From assembly GCA_027064945.1 (NCBI GenBank), contig JAMOPB010000418.1, forward strand, positions 1 through 35,301: a stretch of DNA of 35,301 nucleotides, in the 5' to 3' direction. The notes beneath the pieces were generated by a model that had not been told where the DNA came from, did no database searches, and saw only the letters and a program-made list of their open reading frames with translations. The stretch's first letter is position 1. Every line of letters begins with the position of its first letter. Of the stretch, positions 32,943 through 35,301 are shown piece after piece. This DNA is from Candidatus Cloacimonadota bacterium (lineage in GTDB: Bacteria > Cloacimonadota > Cloacimonadia > Cloacimonadales > TCS61). The position numbers were made by a program, and so were the translations under genes.

Positions 32943-34011
32943 AAGTACCTCTTAATCCAAAATAAATAAAATATGGCAGATAGATTAGTTCTGCAATAGG
33001 TAAGAATAATAACAATTTTCTTTTTCTTATCTTATGTAAAAATAGAGTAATTAATAAAGATTCAAACATAATTTTTATAGCTAAGAAAATCATGAAAAAA
33101 ACAACATCAAATAATCCGCAAAGCATTAGTCCAAAGGCAACTAAGAAGATTAAATAATATAGGAAAACTAATAAAGTCATAATTTTGATAGATAGAGTGT
33201 AATGTTTCCATTTAGAAGCTCTTCTGCTTTCTCTTTGCAGATGTTCTTGCAGATTATTGATATTTTTTGTATGAACCATCGCTGAATTATTAAAGATAAA
33301 ATTCATTTCTCTAATCTCTTTGCGCATTCTTTGCAACATCAAATCATCATCGCCGGATTTAATTTTCCCGATTTCTCCAAATCCGCCAATTTTCTGATAA
33401 ACGGATTTCCGATAAGCCATATTACCGGCAGTGCATGTAATAGCCCAGTTCATTCCAAAACTACCACTGGTAACTGCAAAAATTGCGGAACGTTCCAGAT
33501 TTTTCAAACCGGTAATGAATTTGCTTCCCATATCAATAAAAGAGTAGCCTGCTAAAAAATCTATTTCGTCTGTAAAATGGTAATTTATCTCTTTCAACCA
33601 CTCCTTGCCGACAACACAATCCGCATCAGTGAAGGCTAAAATTTCATAACTTGCCTCTTTTATGGCAGCATCAATTGCGCCTTTTTTTCCAACTAAATCC
33701 GGATTCTCTTCAGTAATTTGAACCAATTTTATGAAAGGATATTTTTTTGCATATTGTTTGATAATATCAGAAGTTTTGTCTTCCGATCTATCGTCGGCAA
33801 TTACAAGTTCAATCAATTCTCTTGGATAGTTCTGAGCAAGTATAGATTGAATCAAATTTTCAATAGTTGCAGCTTCATTACGAGCTGCTACAATTATTGA
33901 AATCGGTTTAAGATTATTATCTCTTTTACGCGGTAGTCTAAAAATTCCTATAATAAAACTAAATAATATCAGATAATAAAATAGGGAAAATAATAATAAT
34001 AATGAATACAT
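32920..34011 (-). CDS. Membrane-bound family 2 glycosyltransferase
   Basis: A 363-residue GT2 enzyme: an N-terminal helix (about 1-24), a catalytic domain with PISIIVAARNEAATIENLIQ, DDRSEDKTSDII, LAFTDADCVVGKEWL (DxD-type metal site) and GGFGEIGKIKSGDDDLMLQR (the ED-like base region), then RRASKWKHY, which resembles the QxxRW product-strand motif, and three C-terminal helices (about 270-350). The plan is that of processive or lipid-linked transferases rather than small soluble ones. It follows the flippase-like gene by four bases. Acceptor and sugar cannot be read. The ATG has only a weak Shine-Dalgarno. Confidence 0.9.
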   Translation of the reverse strand: MYSLLLLFSLFYYLILFSFIIGIFRLPRKRDNNLKPISIIVAARNEAATIENLIQSILAQNYPRELIELVIADDRSEDKTSDIIKQYAKKYPFIKLVQITEENPDLVGKKGAIDAAIKEASYEILAFTDADCVVGKEWLKEINYHFTDEIDFLAGYSFIDMGSKFITGLKNLERSAIFAVTSGSFGMNWAITCTAGNMAYRKSVYQKIGGFGEIGKIKSGDDDLMLQRMRKEIREMNFIFNNSAMVHTKNINNLQEHLQRESRRASKWKHYTLSIKIMTLLVFLYYLIFLVAFGLMLCGLFDVVFFMIFLAIKIMFESLLITLFLHKIRKRKLLLFLPIAELIYLPYFIYFGLRGTFGKYKWK

Positions 34012-34015
34012 AAAT

Positions 34016-34894
34016 TTATCTCTTTTGTTTTAAAATAATACCTAATCCTACGATTGCCGGTAAAACTGAATTGATGAAAAATACTGTCAATGTTGCTGTT
34101 AGTATAACTTCTGATTGGATGCCGTATTTAGAAAAAACTTCCAAAGCAAAAGTTTCACGTAATCCCAAACCACTATACGAAATTGGAATAGAATTTGCCA
34201 AAATTACAAGTGGAGTAGAGATAATTATTTTAGCAAAATTTATACTGGCAAAATGATTTATAATCGTATGATATTGAAAAAAAGTAATAAACATATAAAT
34301 ACATTGCAATGCAATAATTCTTGGGGTAATTTTCTTGTATGCCTTTAGATAATCTAAGAATTTTTCATATTTAGGTTTCTTTAGGAAAATCTGTGCAAAG
34401 AAAAGAAGGAAAGGCAGACTAAGCATAAAAACAAAAGAGAAAATTCTGGCATGATATGGCCATTGCTTAAAATAAAATATGCTGGCAAAAGCTGCAGCTG
34501 ATAGATTTGTCCAAGTTAAGAAAAATTTCTCCAAAGTTACAGAGATAAAAGTTGCACCTTTGTCATTATCTATATAATACATTTTCCCGAAAGTGCCGTA
34601 TCCTCCTGGAAGCAGGAATTGCAAAGCGGTACCAATGAATGTTGATTTTAAAATTTCATTATTTTTAGGATGATAATCGGGATTTATTTTAAGATACTGT
34701 CCCCAATTATAGAAACGGATAGCATACTTTACGGCAGAAGAAAGAAGCAATATAATTACAGTAGTGTGACCTAAATGCTTGAAATTACTAAGAAGTGTAT
34801 GAACACTTATTTTTTTGAAAATGAAAAAAAGGATCGTTAATGTGATCGCAATTTTTAATATATATATGATTTTACTTTTTTTTATTTTATCCAT
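34016..34894 (-). CDS. Lysylphosphatidylglycerol synthase transmembrane-domain (UPF0104) family membrane protein
   Basis: A 292-residue polytopic protein with about seven or eight helices, starting IIYILKIAITLTILFFIFKK and LGHTTVIILLLSSAVKYAIR. Hallmarks are FLLPGGYGTFGKMYYID and, near the end, ISYSGLGLRETFALEVFSKYG, close to the family pattern PxxxGGlGxRE that marks MprF-flippase-like membrane domains. The aminoacyl-transfer domain of MprF is absent, so a role as lipid or glycolipid flippase is inferred. ATG 34894 has no visible Shine-Dalgarno. It is the first gene of a minus-strand operon and stands next to the glycosyltransferase, suggesting that the pair make and move a glycolipid. Confidence 0.86.
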   Translation of the reverse strand: MDKIKKSKIIYILKIAITLTILFFIFKKISVHTLLSNFKHLGHTTVIILLLSSAVKYAIRFYNWGQYLKINPDYHPKNNEILKSTFIGTALQFLLPGGYGTFGKMYYIDNDKGATFISVTLEKFFLTWTNLSAAAFASIFYFKQWPYHARIFSFVFMLSLPFLLFFAQIFLKKPKYEKFLDYLKAYKKITPRIIALQCIYMFITFFQYHTIINHFASINFAKIIISTPLVILANSIPISYSGLGLRETFALEVFSKYGIQSEVILTATLTVFFINSVLPAIVGLGIILKQKR

Positions 34895-34906
34895 AACATT
34901 TATTTA

Positions 34907-34929
34907 TTCGGGAAAAATCTTGACCCGAA
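34907..34929. promoter_or_regulatory. inverted repeat in a divergent promoter region
   Basis: TTCGGG (34907-34912) and CCCGAA (34924-34929) form a perfect 6-bp inverted repeat with an 11-base centre, unusually GC-rich for its surroundings. It sits in the 104-base gap between the divergent flippase-like gene and the deacetylase gene and could be an operator. Confidence 0.35.
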
Positions 34930-34998
34930 ATTTTCTATCCAAAATTTTTAGTACCAGATTTAGAAAACAAGGCATCTAGTCAATATAAATGGAGAATT

Positions 34999-35301
34999 AT
35001 GTTTATAATATTAATATTAATTATTATATCACTTTTGATGATAGAGTATTTTTCACTTGGAAAAATATTTTGGTTTGCACAAATAATATTTTTTAATCCG
35101 AGAAGTAAGAAGTTGGTTCTGACTTTTGATGATGGACCTGATCCCAAATTTACAAGAGATGTAATGCAGATTTTGGGAAAATATAACATTAAAGCAACTT
35201 TTTTTGTATGTGGGAAAGAAAGTGAAGAGAATCCTGAGATAATAAAAGAATTGGTTGCGAATGGACATGAAGTTGGAAATCATAGTTGGAATCATATAAA
35301 T
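34999..35301 (+). CDS. Polysaccharide deacetylase (NodB domain), N-terminal part
   Basis: The first 101 codons of a gene that runs off the window end. It has an N-terminal hydrophobic anchor (about 1-32) and then the start of a carbohydrate esterase 4 domain: KLVLTFDDGPDPKFT with the catalytic Asp44 and metal-binding Asp45, KATFFVCG, and GHEVGNHSWNH with the zinc-binding His95 and His99 in HxxxH spacing. These enzymes remove acetyl groups from N-acetylglucosamine in peptidoglycan, chitin-like or surface polysaccharides. GGAG precedes the ATG by four bases. It is divergent from the glycosyltransferase operon, so it may act on the same polymer; the substrate cannot be told. Confidence 0.9.
   Translation, partial: MFIILILIIISLLMIEYFSLGKIFWFAQIIFFNPRSKKLVLTFDDGPDPKFTRDVMQILGKYNIKATFFVCGKESEENPEIIKELVANGHEVGNHSWNHIN

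Overview
The window is AT-rich chromosomal DNA (about 30% G+C by eye) from a Gram-negative bacterium. Genes for Kdo synthesis, the Lpt lipopolysaccharide export machine and beta-barrel outer-membrane proteins show an LPS-bearing outer membrane. The DUF2851 and DUF4139 proteins, the OstA-like lpt gene and the base composition fit the Bacteroidota/Cloacimonadota (FCB) part of the tree, with Cloacimonadota-like as my best guess. That placement is an inference, not something the sequence proves. There is no phage, IS element, CRISPR array, tRNA or rRNA. Gene density is very high, with many start/stop overlaps.

Layout. (1) 1-10680, plus strand: a long housekeeping run, kdsA (partial)-kdsC-lptC-lptA-like-lptB-rpoN-lpdA-lipA-hpf-hprK-ptsH-ptsI. 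It recalls the proteobacterial kdsC-lptCAB-rpoN-hpf-pts locus, but a lipoate pair (lpdA-lipA) sits between rpoN and hpf, and HprK takes the place of PtsN/RapZ. (2) 10677-13561, minus strand: a YihY-type membrane protein and a MacB/LolCDE-like ABC permease plus ATPase. (3) 13811-15976, plus: aroA (divergent, TTG start) and ddl. (4) 15990-22588, plus: an envelope and signalling cluster of a secreted protein of unknown function, a FecR-domain protein, a 783-residue outer-membrane barrel, a CHASE2-adenylate cyclase and a small barrel. (5) 22817-26681: HU, dnaN, recF and an MFS transporter. (6) 26784-27978: panD-panC, closed by a strong terminator. (7) 28071-29393: a DUF2851 protein. (8) 29398-34894, minus: a flippase-like membrane protein, a GT2 glycosyltransferase, an O-methyltransferase, uridine kinase, a DUF4139 protein and a GAF/degenerate-GGDEF protein. 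(9) 34999 to the end: the start of a polysaccharide deacetylase.

How the parts work together. Region 1 combines LPS precursor synthesis and export, sigma-54, lipoate/E3 functions, ribosome hibernation and a regulatory-looking phosphotransfer chain (EI-HPr-HprK). HPr keeps both phosphorylation sites, His15 and Ser46, and no sugar EII gene is present. Region 4 is the best candidate for an undescribed system: extracytoplasmic and outer-membrane proteins of unknown function are packed with an extracytoplasmic CHASE2 sensor joined to a class III cyclase, which suggests envelope sensing that feeds cAMP. Most of the rest is recognisable core metabolism and replication.
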